DNA from: Psychrobacter sp. UBA6766
GTDB lineage: Bacteria > Pseudomonadota > Gammaproteobacteria > Pseudomonadales > Moraxellaceae
Length of the DNA: 64,000 nt
NCBI RefSeq assembly: GCF_002453355.1
Contig: NZ_DKGQ01000036.1
Coordinates: 5,532 to 69,531 of the forward strand
Direction: 5' to 3'
Made by a program: the position numbers and the translations under genes. Below the pieces are notes generated by a model. The model made no database searches, was not told the origin of the DNA, and saw nothing but the letters and a program-made list of their open reading frames with translations. Shown piece by piece: positions 27,770 through 37,380 of the stretch. Position 1 is the stretch's first letter. Every line of letters starts with the position of its first letter.

Positions 27770-28285
27770 ATGGCAATTGTTAACACGGCATCCACGTCTA
27801 CCATAAATACCGCTGCTAAACTGCTTATGAGTATCAGCACGGCGTGTATGCTCATGCTGCCAATCAATGCCAGCCATGCTATTCAGGTCTATAAGTCTAT
27901 CGGCGCGTATGGTGAGGTGAAATACAGTCAACACGCACCGCAAGATGGTAGAAATGTTGAAGTGATTGAGTTTCGCAGTGACGGCAGACAAAGTAAGGCG
28001 GGACAATTGGCAGGCAAGACCAAAGCCAATCAAGCAGCGCCGCAAAGCGCAGAAGAGCAGCGCGTGGCTCAGTTAGAAGCGCGTATTAAAGAGCAAGAAG
28101 CACAGGCCAATGCTCAGCGTTGCCAATCATTACGCAACAATTTAACCAATCTAAATGTTGGCGGACGTATCTATGAGATGGATGCCAATGGCAAACGTCA
28201 ATATTTAGATGGCCGCGAAATTGAGCTGAAACGCGAGCGTGTGCAGCAAGCCATCAATCAATATTGTAATGGTTCTGCAACTTAA
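27770..28285 (+). CDS. Exported DUF4124-like protein
   Basis: A 171-residue protein with a signal peptide (hydrophobic core about 17-35, likely cleavage after SHA near residue 38). A short DUF4124-type segment follows (VYKSIGAYGEVKYSQHAPQDGRNVEVIEF). A Lys/Gln/Ala/Glu-rich middle (VAQLEARIKEQEAQANAQ) probably forms a coiled coil. DUF4124 proteins are envelope proteins of unknown role. It is monocistronic. Confidence 0.72.
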   Translation: MAIVNTASTSTINTAAKLLMSISTACMLMLPINASHAIQVYKSIGAYGEVKYSQHAPQDGRNVEVIEFRSDGRQSKAGQLAGKTKANQAAPQSAEEQRVAQLEARIKEQEAQANAQRCQSLRNNLTNLNVGGRIYEMDANGKRQYLDGREIELKRERVQQAINQYCNGSAT

Positions 28286-28315
28286 ATGTAATACGCCCTG
28301 ACTGGCATGAACTGC

Positions 28316-30085
28316 TCAATCAGTCATTAATTTCATAACATGACGAATGGCAGCAGGCATATCTTGAGCTTGTAAGCCTCGTTGCCCTATCAATAATGGT
28401 TTAGCATGATAATTGGAGCTGCTTAATTTTTCCGTCTGCTTGACTAAGCAGTCTCCTGCCAGTCCATGAAGAAGGACTGCTTGGTGCAAACTACGCGTCT
28501 CTCCTGTTAAATCCTCCTGAGCTAACAGACCAGCTATCACGCCCGATAGCACATCGCCCATGCCAGCGCTTGCCATGCCTGCATTCCCTACGCCGCAAAC
28601 ATAAACTTGACTCTCTTTTGACTGCTGCTCTAAAACCAATGATCCTGCGCCTTTTAGAACCCAATGACCACCATACATTTTGGCGCACTGCTTTATCGCA
28701 GCTAACCTATCCGCTTCTACTTCACTGACCTCTTTGTCTAACAATCTAGCAGCTTCCCCACTATGCGGTGTTAAGCAAACTTGGTTCTTAGTGCTGTATT
28801 CTTTTAGCTGCTCTATCAGATTGCGTCCATCTGCCTGTAATGATGCTAAATGATACAGGCCATCGGCATCAATCACTATTGGCTTTTTCTCTTCCATCGC
28901 AGTTTGGATATAGTTTATAAATAATGATTTTGCTTTTTCATCGCGGCCCAGTCCCATTCCTATGGCAATAATACTGGCTTCTTTGATGAGGTTTTTTACG
29001 CCATCTGAATCATGCAAATTGATGGTCATTGCATCTGGCAGTGAGGTTAATAGTGCCCCATGAAATGCCTCATGACAAGCGACGGTGATTTTACCAGCAC
29101 CTGTCGCCATCGTACTTGAAGCAGAAAGGATAGCTGCGCCGCCCATGCCTTGAGAGCCATCAATGCGATTACCACCAATGACCAATACATGGCCATAGCT
29201 GCCTTTATAACTGTTTTGTCGGCGTGGACTCAAATGATGGGCAGTCGTCATTAATTCGGCCATTGGAGTAAAATCCTTACTGCCCATTTGATAAGGTATC
29301 AGCGGAATGTCAATCACTTGTCCGCTATAATCCATCCCATCGTTGGTATGCAAACCAAATTTTCGCGCGATTAAACATAAAGTTGCATCAGCCTGCACCG
29401 CGATTTTTTTAAATACTTGGCCGGTAGAGGCAACCAATCCGCTTGGAATATCAACTGCAACGACCAAAGCACCGATAGCCTGAACAGCATCATTAAGGGC
29501 GCAAATCGCTTGCTTATAAATTCCGTCAGGCTCGCGATCCAAACCCATACCAAATATTGCATCCACATAAACGTCCGCTTGTAGCTGTTTACTTGCTTTA
29601 CCATTATCATTAATGTCTTCAAAGCGTTGATAAGGACAATTGGCAGACAGCGCTATCTGTAGCGCTTTTCTCGCATCAGATAAAGAACCTTCCTTGTTAG
29701 ATGGTTGCGTTGCCTCAGCTGTTTCAAAACCCCCACCATCAAAGCCAACGGTTATTACCTCTACTTGCCAGCCACTTTGCTGCAAATAATAAGCAATCAA
29801 CCAACCATCACCGCCGTTGTTGCCTTTTCCCACCCAGACACTTACTCGACGCGGATAATTATTGCGGTTATGAGTCTTAGCATGAGCGGATACATGAGTA
29901 TTGAACATTTTTTGCTCATAAAGCGCTACAATATAATGTGCCATTTGCCACGCCGCTTGCTTCATGAGGCCGAAACTGTCGTGACCTTCAGCAAACCATG
30001 CCTGCTCCATTGCATAAATTTGATTGCTGCTATACAGCGCTACAGGCATGGTGGTATTTGTAAATAAATTGGTTGGTACTGTCAT
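28316..30085 (-). CDS. nnr: Bifunctional NAD(P)H-hydrate repair enzyme (epimerase and dehydratase)
   Basis: This enzyme repairs damaged NAD(P)H hydrates. The N-terminal YjeF epimerase domain (residues 1-255) shows VWVGKGNNGGDGWLIAYYL near residue 84. The C-terminal ADP-dependent dehydratase domain shows GAAILSASSTMATGAGKITVA and the nucleotide-site AGMGDVLSGVIAGLL near residue 510. The ATG at 30085 is used because GAGGA lies 6 bases upstream; a TTG two codons earlier is open. It is divergent from queG, a common neighbour. Confidence 0.95.
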   Translation of the reverse strand: MTVPTNLFTNTTMPVALYSSNQIYAMEQAWFAEGHDSFGLMKQAAWQMAHYIVALYEQKMFNTHVSAHAKTHNRNNYPRRVSVWVGKGNNGGDGWLIAYYLQQSGWQVEVITVGFDGGGFETAEATQPSNKEGSLSDARKALQIALSANCPYQRFEDINDNGKASKQLQADVYVDAIFGMGLDREPDGIYKQAICALNDAVQAIGALVVAVDIPSGLVASTGQVFKKIAVQADATLCLIARKFGLHTNDGMDYSGQVIDIPLIPYQMGSKDFTPMAELMTTAHHLSPRRQNSYKGSYGHVLVIGGNRIDGSQGMGGAAILSASSTMATGAGKITVACHEAFHGALLTSLPDAMTINLHDSDGVKNLIKEASIIAIGMGLGRDEKAKSLFINYIQTAMEEKKPIVIDADGLYHLASLQADGRNLIEQLKEYSTKNQVCLTPHSGEAARLLDKEVSEVEADRLAAIKQCAKMYGGHWVLKGAGSLVLEQQSKESQVYVCGVGNAGMASAGMGDVLSGVIAGLLAQEDLTGETRSLHQAVLLHGLAGDCLVKQTEKLSSSNYHAKPLLIGQRGLQAQDMPAAIRHVMKLMTD

Positions 30086-30279
30086 AGCCAATCCTCGCTT
30101 ATTTTTATTTAATAGTTTTATTATTTTAATAACAAGATAACGTGTGAATTATATCTGCTTCGTTAAACTCTGCATTGGTTTATAGATTCATATAAATACA
30201 GATTTATTTGCTTTAACACTTGCGCTCTTAGCTCACTGGACTATCATACTGCTATTCACATTATCATTTATAGCTGATT

Positions 30280-31503
30280 ATGAATAGCAAATCACAACCT
30301 AGCCCATTGATACAGGTAGATGCGCAGCCATCCTCTGAGCCTAATCATGCCCCACAAACAAAAATTGCCGTTCATAACGCGCCAACCTTTGCAACAGCAG
30401 GAGACGTTAAGCAGTGGATTAAAACCCAAGCCCAAGCATTAGGGTTTGCTGATTGCGGTTTTTTATCGGTGCATCATCCTTTATTTGTTCAGCAGACAGA
30501 GCACTTAAAGCAATGGTTGGCCAAAGGCTATGAGGGACAATTGCAGTTTATGCACAATAACCATCATTTGCGTGCCCATCCTGAACAACTGGTGGAAGGT
30601 GCGAAAACCATCATCAGCGTACGAATGGATTATTTAACCCAAACCCCTACTCCGCGTGCGGTCACTGATAGCGCTTATCCCAATCAAGGCATCATCGCCC
30701 GTTATGCCAGAGGGCGCGATTATCATAAAACAATGCGTAGTCGCCTGAAGCAATTGGCATTAAAAATCGAAGCGATGCTTCCTGAGTGGCAGCATCTTAA
30801 TATTGGTTCAGAGCAAGACTTTATTTTTCGACCTTTTAGTGATTCTGCGCCTATCTTTGAGCGTCCTATTGCAGATGCAGCGGGACTTGGTTGGACGGGC
30901 AAGCATACCTTACTTATAAACAAACAAGCCGGTTCATTTTTTGTATTGGGCGAGCTATTTATGAGCCTTGAGCTGCCCGATGATGAACCAGTCAAAGAGC
31001 ATTGTGGCAGCTGCAGCGCTTGTATCGACGTCTGCCCTACTCAAGCGATTGTCGCGCCTTATGAGCTTAATGCGTCTGCTTGTATCTCTTACCTTACCAT
31101 TGAGCACGACGGCATTATTGATCCTAAATATCGCCGCGCTATTGGTAATCGTATCTTTGGTTGTGATGACTGCCAGCTTATTTGTCCGTGGAATCGCTAC
31201 GCCAATATCACGCCCATAGAAGATTTTGCCCCAAGGCACAATCTTGATAACAGCAGTTTGCTTGAGCTATGGCAATGGCAAGAAGCGGAGTTTATGAAAA
31301 AAACCGAAGGCAGCCCACTTAGGCGCACCGGTTATGTGAATTTTTTACGTAATATTGCAATCGGTCTCGGCAATGCAGTTCCTAATAAGGACATAATCGT
31401 TCAGCTTAAGACGAAATTAGGCCAACATAATGCTACGCTAGATGAACATATTACTTGGGCAATCAAGGAACAGCAGGATAAACTCAACAATCTTGAACCA
31501 TAG
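30280..31503 (+). CDS. queG: Epoxyqueuosine reductase QueG
   Basis: QueG reduces epoxyqueuosine to queuosine in tRNA using cobalamin and two 4Fe-4S clusters. Both cluster motifs are present: CGSCSACIDVCPTQAI near residue 242 and CDDCQLICPWN near residue 293. The N-terminal 45 residues (Ser/Pro/Gln-rich) are longer than usual, so a later start cannot be ruled out; there is no clear ribosome binding site before ATG 30280. A terminator follows. Confidence 0.94.
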   Translation: MNSKSQPSPLIQVDAQPSSEPNHAPQTKIAVHNAPTFATAGDVKQWIKTQAQALGFADCGFLSVHHPLFVQQTEHLKQWLAKGYEGQLQFMHNNHHLRAHPEQLVEGAKTIISVRMDYLTQTPTPRAVTDSAYPNQGIIARYARGRDYHKTMRSRLKQLALKIEAMLPEWQHLNIGSEQDFIFRPFSDSAPIFERPIADAAGLGWTGKHTLLINKQAGSFFVLGELFMSLELPDDEPVKEHCGSCSACIDVCPTQAIVAPYELNASACISYLTIEHDGIIDPKYRRAIGNRIFGCDDCQLICPWNRYANITPIEDFAPRHNLDNSSLLELWQWQEAEFMKKTEGSPLRRTGYVNFLRNIAIGLGNAVPNKDIIVQLKTKLGQHNATLDEHITWAIKEQQDKLNNLEP

Positions 31504-31524
31504 ATTTTTTTGAGAAAAAAAATA

Positions 31525-31552
31525 CCTCTTAGTATCATAAGAGGCATTTTTT
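31525..31552. terminator. Intrinsic terminator between queG and the BON-LysM gene
   Basis: CCTCTTA (31525-31531) pairs with TAAGAGG (31538-31544) around a 6-base loop, with an A run on the left and T run on the right. It serves queG and can also act on the convergent minus-strand gene. Confidence 0.85.
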
Positions 31553-31630
31553 ATTGGCATATAATTCTGAATATTTATGTTTAAAAAATTCTTATCTTTA
31601 AACATTTAATTCTAGCTATTCAATAGCATA

Positions 31631-32140
31631 TTATGGTTTAGGGATACGTAGAACTTGGCCTGGATAAATCTTATCTGGATCAGAAAGCATGGGTTTATTG
31701 GCTTCAAATATTTTCATATAATCGCTAGTTGAACCATAAACTTCTTTGGCAATTTTAGATAAGCTATCACCAGACTTTACCGTATACATGGTAGATTCAG
31801 GGGCATCTTCTTCGATATCAATATTATCGATAACTTTAGCAACGTTTTGCACGTTACCAATAGCGATAATGGCTTTTTCACGATCTGCTTGGGTTTTGGC
31901 CTTACCACTGATTTCCGCAGTGTCCGTTGAACCATTATATTTCACTTTTAGATTGCTGATATTCAGATGTTGCTGCTGAATACGGCGTAGTAAAATATTG
32001 GCAACTGACTGAGCAGAGGGTTCACTACTTTTTACTGGGGTATTAGCATCCGCTTTGGTTTCTGATTTAGCGTCATGCTTGGCATCGTCACGGTTAAAAA
32101 TCTTTTCACCGATATCCTTTGCAAAACTGAACATACCCAT
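31631..32140 (-). CDS. BON and LysM domain protein (Kbp/YgaU type)
   Basis: A 169-residue protein with a BON domain (about 44-105, including ILLRRIQQQHLNISNLKVKY and a VQNVAKVIDNID end). A LysM domain follows (118-167, YTVKSGDSLSKIAKEVYG to YPGQVLRIPKP). The E. coli homologue YgaU/Kbp is a potassium-binding cytoplasmic protein. No signal peptide is seen, which fits the same location. It is monocistronic. Confidence 0.88.
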   Translation of the reverse strand: MGMFSFAKDIGEKIFNRDDAKHDAKSETKADANTPVKSSEPSAQSVANILLRRIQQQHLNISNLKVKYNGSTDTAEISGKAKTQADREKAIIAIGNVQNVAKVIDNIDIEEDAPESTMYTVKSGDSLSKIAKEVYGSTSDYMKIFEANKPMLSDPDKIYPGQVLRIPKP

Positions 32141-32488
32141 ATAATTGCTCCTTAATATTTTGTTATTTATTATTTATCGTTATTGTTGTGGAAAGCGTCA
32201 AATTTGAGTATCACCACCTTTAATCACTCATTACTTTTAATTGATGTTTTTCTCAAGATCGCTTTATTGCCACTGACCATCCTTAGTATAGACAAAGGTA
32301 AATGCCGTAGATAGTAATAGTATGTTGAATAATGTTGATTTGGCGTAGCTTATGTAACATAAGAATTAATCGCCATAAGTGATAGAGATTAACTAATTAG
32401 ATATACATATAGTTATCAAAAAGACATAAAAAAACCGCTTATCGATTAAGATAAACGGTCGTATGACACTTACTCAGCGAATCGCTAA
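32141..32488. other. Intergenic region between the BON-LysM gene and acpP
   Basis: About 350 bases, AT-rich, holding the acpP terminator at its right end. It should also hold the promoter of the BON-LysM gene. No coding sequence was seen. Confidence 0.4.
32428..32459 (-). terminator. Intrinsic terminator after acpP
   Basis: On the minus strand ACCGTTTATC (32459-32450) pairs with GATAAGCGGT (one T-G pair), followed by seven T. It lies about 30 bases after the acpP stop. Confidence 0.86.
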
Positions 32489-32725
32489 TTATAGCTGCGC
32501 TTGCACGTAATCAATGGCTTTTTGAACAGTCGTTAATTCTGCTGAATCTTCATCAGGAATTGTGATGCCAAAATCGCTTTCGAATGACATAACCAATTCA
32601 ACTAGGTCTAATGAATCAGCACCTAAGTCTTCCATGAATGAAGCATCGTTGTTGATATCTTCAATGTTCATACCTAATTGTTCCGCTACCGCAGATTTAA
32701 CTCTTAGCTCGGTATCATTACTCAT
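32489..32725 (-). CDS. acpP: Acyl carrier protein
   Basis: AcpP carries growing acyl chains on a 4'-phosphopantetheine arm. The 78 residues include the attachment motif GADSLDLVELVMSFE, with the modified Ser near residue 37. The protein is acidic, as usual. ATG 32725 is chosen since GGAG lies close upstream and the family begins there; the open frame extends 23 codons further. It follows fabG after about 310 bases. Confidence 0.97.
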   Translation of the reverse strand: MSNDTELRVKSAVAEQLGMNIEDINNDASFMEDLGADSLDLVELVMSFESDFGITIPDEDSAELTTVQKAIDYVQAQL

Positions 32726-33036
32726 GTAGATTTCTCCTTTTTGATCTATTATTTTGACAAATTGCCATCGTGTTTTGATAAAGCACCATGGCAATATATA
32801 TAAAATGGACTGGTCAAATTATCATGGCTGTCTGAGTGCCTGATAACAAATTATACATTTTGACGGATGTCCGCTAAAACCTAGCTATCATACAGGGCTT
32901 TGACAAAAAAGTATGCGCCATTATAGCACCCTTTATTATAGTTTACACTCGTTCACAGAGTTTTTTATTATCAGTATGTAACGCCTAGATAGTTCAGTTA
33001 ATGCAGTTATTGCCAGTAGGATGCAAATCCTAACCA
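32726..33036. other. Intergenic region between fabG and acpP
   Basis: About 310 bases. Its length suggests acpP has its own promoter. A TTGACC at about 32815 on the minus strand could be a -35 box, but no well-spaced -10 follows. Nothing else was recognised. Confidence 0.35.
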
Positions 33037-33765
33037 TTACATGTACATGCCACCATTGACAGGAATGACAGCGCCGGTGATATAGCTGGCTTCATCACCG
33101 GCTAAGAAAAATACGGCTGCGGCAATGTCTTCTGGCTGGCCAAGACGGCTAATCGGTACCGCATCAAGCATTGAATTAAGTAGACGCTCATCAAGCTCAT
33201 CGGTCATATCGGTTTCGATAAGGCCTGGAGCGACACAGTTAATCGTTACTTGTCGTGAGCCGATTTCGCGCGCCAGCGTCCGGCTAAACCCTTCAACGCC
33301 CGCTTTAGTGGCAGCGTAGTTAGATTGACCTGCGTTACCCATTTGCGCGACCACAGAGGTGATATTGATGATACGGCCGCGGCGCGCTTTCATCATTCCG
33401 CGTACCGCCCGCTTACTCATACGGTAAACTGAGGTCAGATTGGTATCGACAACATTGTCCCAGTCTTCATCTTTCATACGCATCAATAAGCCGTCTTGGG
33501 TAATACCCGCGTTATTGACCAGTACTTGCACGGCGCCGTAAACGCTTTCGATTTCTTCAAATAGTTTATCAATCTGCGCCGTATTACGCACATCTAACAT
33601 GCGTCCAATACCGCCACTATCGTGTAAGTATTCTTCAATAAGCGCTGCGCCTTTTTCTGTGGTCGCGGTACCAATGACAAAGTGCCCTTCTTTTGCAAAA
33701 CGTTTGGCGACGGCTTTACCGATGCCGCGGCTCGCGCCCGTCACTAATGTAATCGTACGGCTCAT
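33037..33765 (-). CDS. fabG: 3-oxoacyl-[acyl-carrier-protein] reductase
   Basis: FabG reduces 3-oxoacyl-ACP with NADPH in fatty acid elongation. The 242 residues show the cofactor motif TGASRGIGKAVAKRF, NNAG near residue 88, and the catalytic Ser-Tyr-Lys set (ITSVVAQMGNAGQSNYAATKAG) near residue 138-157. It starts inside the end of fabD (4-base overlap), so the two are translationally coupled. Confidence 0.97.
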   Translation of the reverse strand: MSRTITLVTGASRGIGKAVAKRFAKEGHFVIGTATTEKGAALIEEYLHDSGGIGRMLDVRNTAQIDKLFEEIESVYGAVQVLVNNAGITQDGLLMRMKDEDWDNVVDTNLTSVYRMSKRAVRGMMKARRGRIINITSVVAQMGNAGQSNYAATKAGVEGFSRTLAREIGSRQVTINCVAPGLIETDMTDELDERLLNSMLDAVPISRLGQPEDIAAAVFFLAGDEASYITGAVIPVNGGMYM

Positions 33766-34730
33766 GATAATACCTCCATTAACTTCTCTAATCGGGCGAG
33801 CTTGTCGGTCGGATAGCTGGCAATAGGTTGCGCTTGACGCTTTGCCAAATTACTAAGAACGTTACCGCTGCCACATTCGATTAATATATTAATTTGTTTA
33901 TCCGCCAATTCCTGCATGGTTTTTGACCATAGGACGGGTTCACTTAATTGCTCAGTCAGGGCTTGCTTGATACCCGTTGCACTGGTTTCAACACGTGCAT
34001 GACGATTTTGAATTACGGGAATGGCTGCTTGATCAAATTGAATGGCTGCCAACTCGTCAGCCAAGGCACTGGTCGCAGGTTCCATAAGCGCACAGTGCGA
34101 AGGCACACTGACTTTTAATGGAATGGCTTTTTTGCCAGTATTTTGAACTTTATCAATAACCGCATTGACGCCTGCCACGTTGCCTGAAACCACCACTTGC
34201 CCTGGACTATTAAAGTTTGCTGCCCCAACAATGGCATCATCGACGTGTTCAGTTGCTTGCTCACACAAGTTTTCGACTCTGTGATCCTCAAGACCTAACA
34301 CCGCTGCCATTGCCGTATCGACACCAACCACCGCCTCTTGCATCAATTGACCACGTTTATGCACTAGCTTTACTGCGTCAACAAGGGATATCACACCAGC
34401 GGCACATAAGGCGCTATACTCGCCTAGAGAATGACCCGCTAGGTAACAAGGCTTATCTTCTATTTTTTGTTGTAGAATGCGCCAAATGGCGATACTAGCA
34501 GTTAATAACACTGGCTGAGTATATTGAGTCTGATTAAGTTTGTCCTCGTCCTGACAAATTGCCCATAAATCTTCACCAAGTGCCGTACTCGCTTCACTAA
34601 AGGTATCACGAATTTCAGGGTATGTTTCAGCCAGTTCACTCAACATACCGACAGCTTGCGAACCTTGTCCGGGGAACAGGACGGCAATACGAGTAGGTTG
34701 TTTTTTTATCATATCGGGTACAGAGGCCAT
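33762..34730 (-). CDS. fabD: Malonyl-CoA:ACP transacylase
   Basis: FabD loads malonate onto ACP. The 322 residues have FPGQGSQAVGML near residue 17 and the active-site Ser in GHSLGEYSALCAAG near residue 97. The VPSHCALMEP segment with the catalytic His is near residue 202. ATG 34730 has AAGGA 9 bases upstream; a TTG two codons earlier is open but too close to that site. It is the first gene after the rpmF terminator. Confidence 0.96.
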   Translation of the reverse strand: MASVPDMIKKQPTRIAVLFPGQGSQAVGMLSELAETYPEIRDTFSEASTALGEDLWAICQDEDKLNQTQYTQPVLLTASIAIWRILQQKIEDKPCYLAGHSLGEYSALCAAGVISLVDAVKLVHKRGQLMQEAVVGVDTAMAAVLGLEDHRVENLCEQATEHVDDAIVGAANFNSPGQVVVSGNVAGVNAVIDKVQNTGKKAIPLKVSVPSHCALMEPATSALADELAAIQFDQAAIPVIQNRHARVETSATGIKQALTEQLSEPVLWSKTMQELADKQINILIECGSGNVLSNLAKRQAQPIASYPTDKLARLEKLMEVLS

Positions 34731-35112
34731 AACCAATATTCCTTATTTAATTGGAAATACCCCTAAACTAATGGGGTTTATTATAAGATTAAAGTCTAAT
34801 AAGAAAGTTTATTCTAAGAGCATTTGCTATCATTATTCCGTTAAGACAGCCGACTGCTATTAAACTATACACTGACGCAGACAATTAGCATAGCCGCCAA
34901 AAAGTCGAAAGCTTAAAATAGGGTATTTCTAAAACCCGCGACTGATAAAAAACGCATAACAAAAAGCCAAGTTATCTAGCCCCATAATATATGATAGCGA
35001 AATAACTTGGCTTTCGTTTACTCAAACTGCTTGCGCCATAATAACTGTGTAAAATCATCGATAGTCATCAGAACTATCATCATTTTGCAGCAACCATCAA
35101 TGAGCAAATAAC
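34731..35112. other. Intergenic region between rpmF and fabD
   Basis: About 380 bases occupying the place where plsX and fabH lie in many related genomes. It holds the rpmF terminator (34961-35014). A minus-strand TATAAT at about 34783-34788 may be the -10 of fabD. No remnant of plsX or fabH was found. Confidence 0.5.
34961..35014 (-). terminator. Long-stem terminator after rpmF
   Basis: A 13-bp perfect stem (34963-34975 with 35002-35014) encloses a 26-base loop. On the minus strand it is followed by five T residues. It lies about 100 bases after the rpmF stop and separates yceD-rpmF from fabD-fabG. Confidence 0.75.
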
Positions 35113-35295
35113 TTAAACGTCTTGACTAACTTTAAAAAGCTGGCGACCACGATAGAAACCATCTTTAGTCATATGATGACGACGATGTTTTTCACCAGTA
35201 GTAGCGTCGATGCTTAATTCAGCCACTTCCATACGATGATGTGAACGGCGCATGTCACGACGAGAACGACTTTTACGACTTTTTTGAACAGCCAT
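35113..35295 (-). CDS. rpmF: 50S ribosomal protein L32
   Basis: A 60-residue basic protein starting MAVQKSRKSRSRRDMRRSHH, the usual L32 N-terminus. It lacks the four-Cys zinc motif, so it is the zinc-free form. It lies downstream of yceD as in most gammaproteobacteria, here after a gap of about 330 bases. Confidence 0.96.
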   Translation of the reverse strand: MAVQKSRKSRSRRDMRRSHHRMEVAELSIDATTGEKHRRHHMTKDGFYRGRQLFKVSQDV

Positions 35296-35623
35296 GATAT
35301 AGCTCCTATACTTAAAAGGGTTAAGCTTAAAATTCAGCTTTAATCGATACTGACAGAGGCTATATAATCACAACAACCTAAGTCTTACGCATCATTAGTT
35401 AAATAGATTGCCACACGTATTAAAGTGCTGACTACGTCTAAAATCTATAGTTCGTTTGCGAAGCCAGCTTCTCTCTGCCAGCGGCAGGTTGCTAGAATGC
35501 AATAAACGGGACATTATACGCATGTTTAGCGAATTAATAAAGCCCTGCTTTTCACTCTTGGGCAAAAAGCTGATAAAAGGTGGAAAGTAACGATTTACCG
35601 ACGTTATACTGCCAATTATTCGG
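35296..35623. other. Intergenic region between yceD and rpmF
   Basis: About 330 bases, unusually long for this conserved gene pair, so rpmF may have its own promoter. A small CTGCC/GGCAG hairpin lies at 35475-35487. No coding sequence was recognised. Confidence 0.35.
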
Positions 35624-36217
35624 CTATAACTTGCCTTTTAACGAAGCTAACGCTGCAAAAGGATTTTCATTCTCCTCTTCTTCTGGAATTTCACCAAACT
35701 GCTCAACGCTCATCTCACAATCATCATGTTTTGGCGCCATCGGCGTTTTTAGTAAAATCTCATCTTCGATCAATTTTTTAAACGGTAATAAACGCTCTGG
35801 GGCAGGCTCAGTGATAATTTCATCAAGCAATAGATAATCCTGCTCTTCACCAACCAGGCGCACTTGGCTTTCATTATCAAGTAGGGCGATATCGTAATCA
35901 TCGGTCAAATCGATAGCGACGGGTTGCAAGCAGCGCTGGCAGGTCAACCATACCTCACCCGTTAGCGTAAAAGATAAATGCAACACGTTATTGTGGCGAT
36001 ATAGATTGGCTTTAAGCTGAAGGTTTGACTGCTCATGCTCGGTCGTCAATATAGCATCGAGGCGCTCAAAACAACGCGGCGCAACTTGTCCCGACCATTC
36101 AAAACCGCTGTCTTCCCACTTACTTAAAGAAATATCTTCTGGCAGGTTGGACAACATCGCAGCTGCTGTTTTGTCAGCCTGAAGCGCTGACGGCTTGTTT
36201 GTTGGAGTGCTTGACAT
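35624..36217 (-). CDS. yceD: YceD family protein (DUF177), rRNA accumulation factor
   Basis: YceD is thought to help 23S rRNA maturation or accumulation. The 197-residue protein has the family core LSFTLTGEVWLTCQRCLQPVAIDL near residue 90. An acidic C-terminal half follows with LLLDEIITEPAPERLLPF and a late NPFAALASLKGKL. ATG 36217 is preferred because GAGG is 6 bases upstream; ATG 36229 is the alternative. It is upstream of rpmF. Confidence 0.9.
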   Translation of the reverse strand: MSSTPTNKPSALQADKTAAAMLSNLPEDISLSKWEDSGFEWSGQVAPRCFERLDAILTTEHEQSNLQLKANLYRHNNVLHLSFTLTGEVWLTCQRCLQPVAIDLTDDYDIALLDNESQVRLVGEEQDYLLLDEIITEPAPERLLPFKKLIEDEILLKTPMAPKHDDCEMSVEQFGEIPEEEENENPFAALASLKGKL

Positions 36218-36403
36218 GCGCGGCCTCATTCATCAAAAACGGTGTATAATATTGCCTGCCATACTAACGGAAAGCGCTGATGAGCGCTAGGGCTAGTATG
36301 TTAAGATTTTTGGCACGTGCTTTCGTATTAAGTTTGCATTTACCTTAGCTTGCTCGCGTTGCAAATCACGCGCTCTACCTTTTTATTTAGTTGATCTATT
36401 CAT

Positions 36404-37108
36404 ATGATATCGCCTGCTGTTGGTCCTGACTTTTCTGTTTTGCTTCCTACCTCTGATGCTAAGCGTTTGCTACATCGTTTAAATACTTTAGAAACCAAAA
36501 AGCCTCCTGAGTTTTCGAGCTCTATTTCAGAGATGCAGTTAAACGCACTACCAGAACAATGGCAGAAAATTGCTCGTGCTCAAAGTATAAAAACTGCTGA
36601 TGAGAATGAAAAAGCAGCGACCGATTGGCTTATAAGTTTATTCAATATACTATTTGCTCACCAGCAAGTGATCCTTGTACGCGGTGATAGCGAGCCAGAA
36701 TATTTCCCTGCCAAGAATAATGAACCCGCTCGCATCGAATTTGCTCATGGTTTCTTTCAAAGTGCCTTGCATGAATTAAGCCATTTCTGTATTGCAGGTG
36801 AGCGTCGTAGGCAGTTAGCTGACTTTGGCTACTGGTACGCTCCCGATGGGCGTTCAGCAGCGCAGCAAAAGGCATTTGAACGTGTAGAGATTAAACCACA
36901 AGCGTTAGAGTGTTTATTCTCGCTTGCTTGCGGACGTCCTTTTCAAGTATCAGAAGATAATCTGTTTGCTGATTTTGATACCAGTGACAGCACCTTTGCT
37001 GATGATGTTTATCAACAAGCTGAAAAGTATATTACTTACCCTCACACCCTGCCGCGTGATGCCAAAACGTTGCTGCAGTCGTTATTGCATATTTGTATTG
37101 CTGATTAG
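36404..37108 (+). CDS. epmC: Elongation factor P hydroxylase (EpmC/YfcM)
   Basis: EpmC hydroxylates the modified lysine of elongation factor P. The 234 residues show the metal-binding HELSHFCIAGERRR motif near residue 125 and the WYAPDGRSAAQQKAFERVE segment near residue 145, both typical. The first 60 residues are variable. No efp or epmAB gene is in the window. Confidence 0.9.
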   Translation: MISPAVGPDFSVLLPTSDAKRLLHRLNTLETKKPPEFSSSISEMQLNALPEQWQKIARAQSIKTADENEKAATDWLISLFNILFAHQQVILVRGDSEPEYFPAKNNEPARIEFAHGFFQSALHELSHFCIAGERRRQLADFGYWYAPDGRSAAQQKAFERVEIKPQALECLFSLACGRPFQVSEDNLFADFDTSDSTFADDVYQQAEKYITYPHTLPRDAKTLLQSLLHICIAD

Positions 37109-37380
37109 TTTAAAAGTATTCCTTACTTAGCGCTCGTCTATCTTCATTAAACTACTCACTTTATATCGTTAACGTTTCCCTACTCATATTAACGCCTTAC
37201 TAATAAACTTATATTTGCTTTACGCTATACTATCTTAATAATAGCGCTATCTCAGTAGCAGCGCTATCTTTTGATACCGTTGATCAGAAAATAACACTAT
37301 CAAGAATCGTCAAATCAACAAATTTATATATTAAAAAACTCCGTATGAAGAAATCTATAATTATAAAATAAGGAACCATT

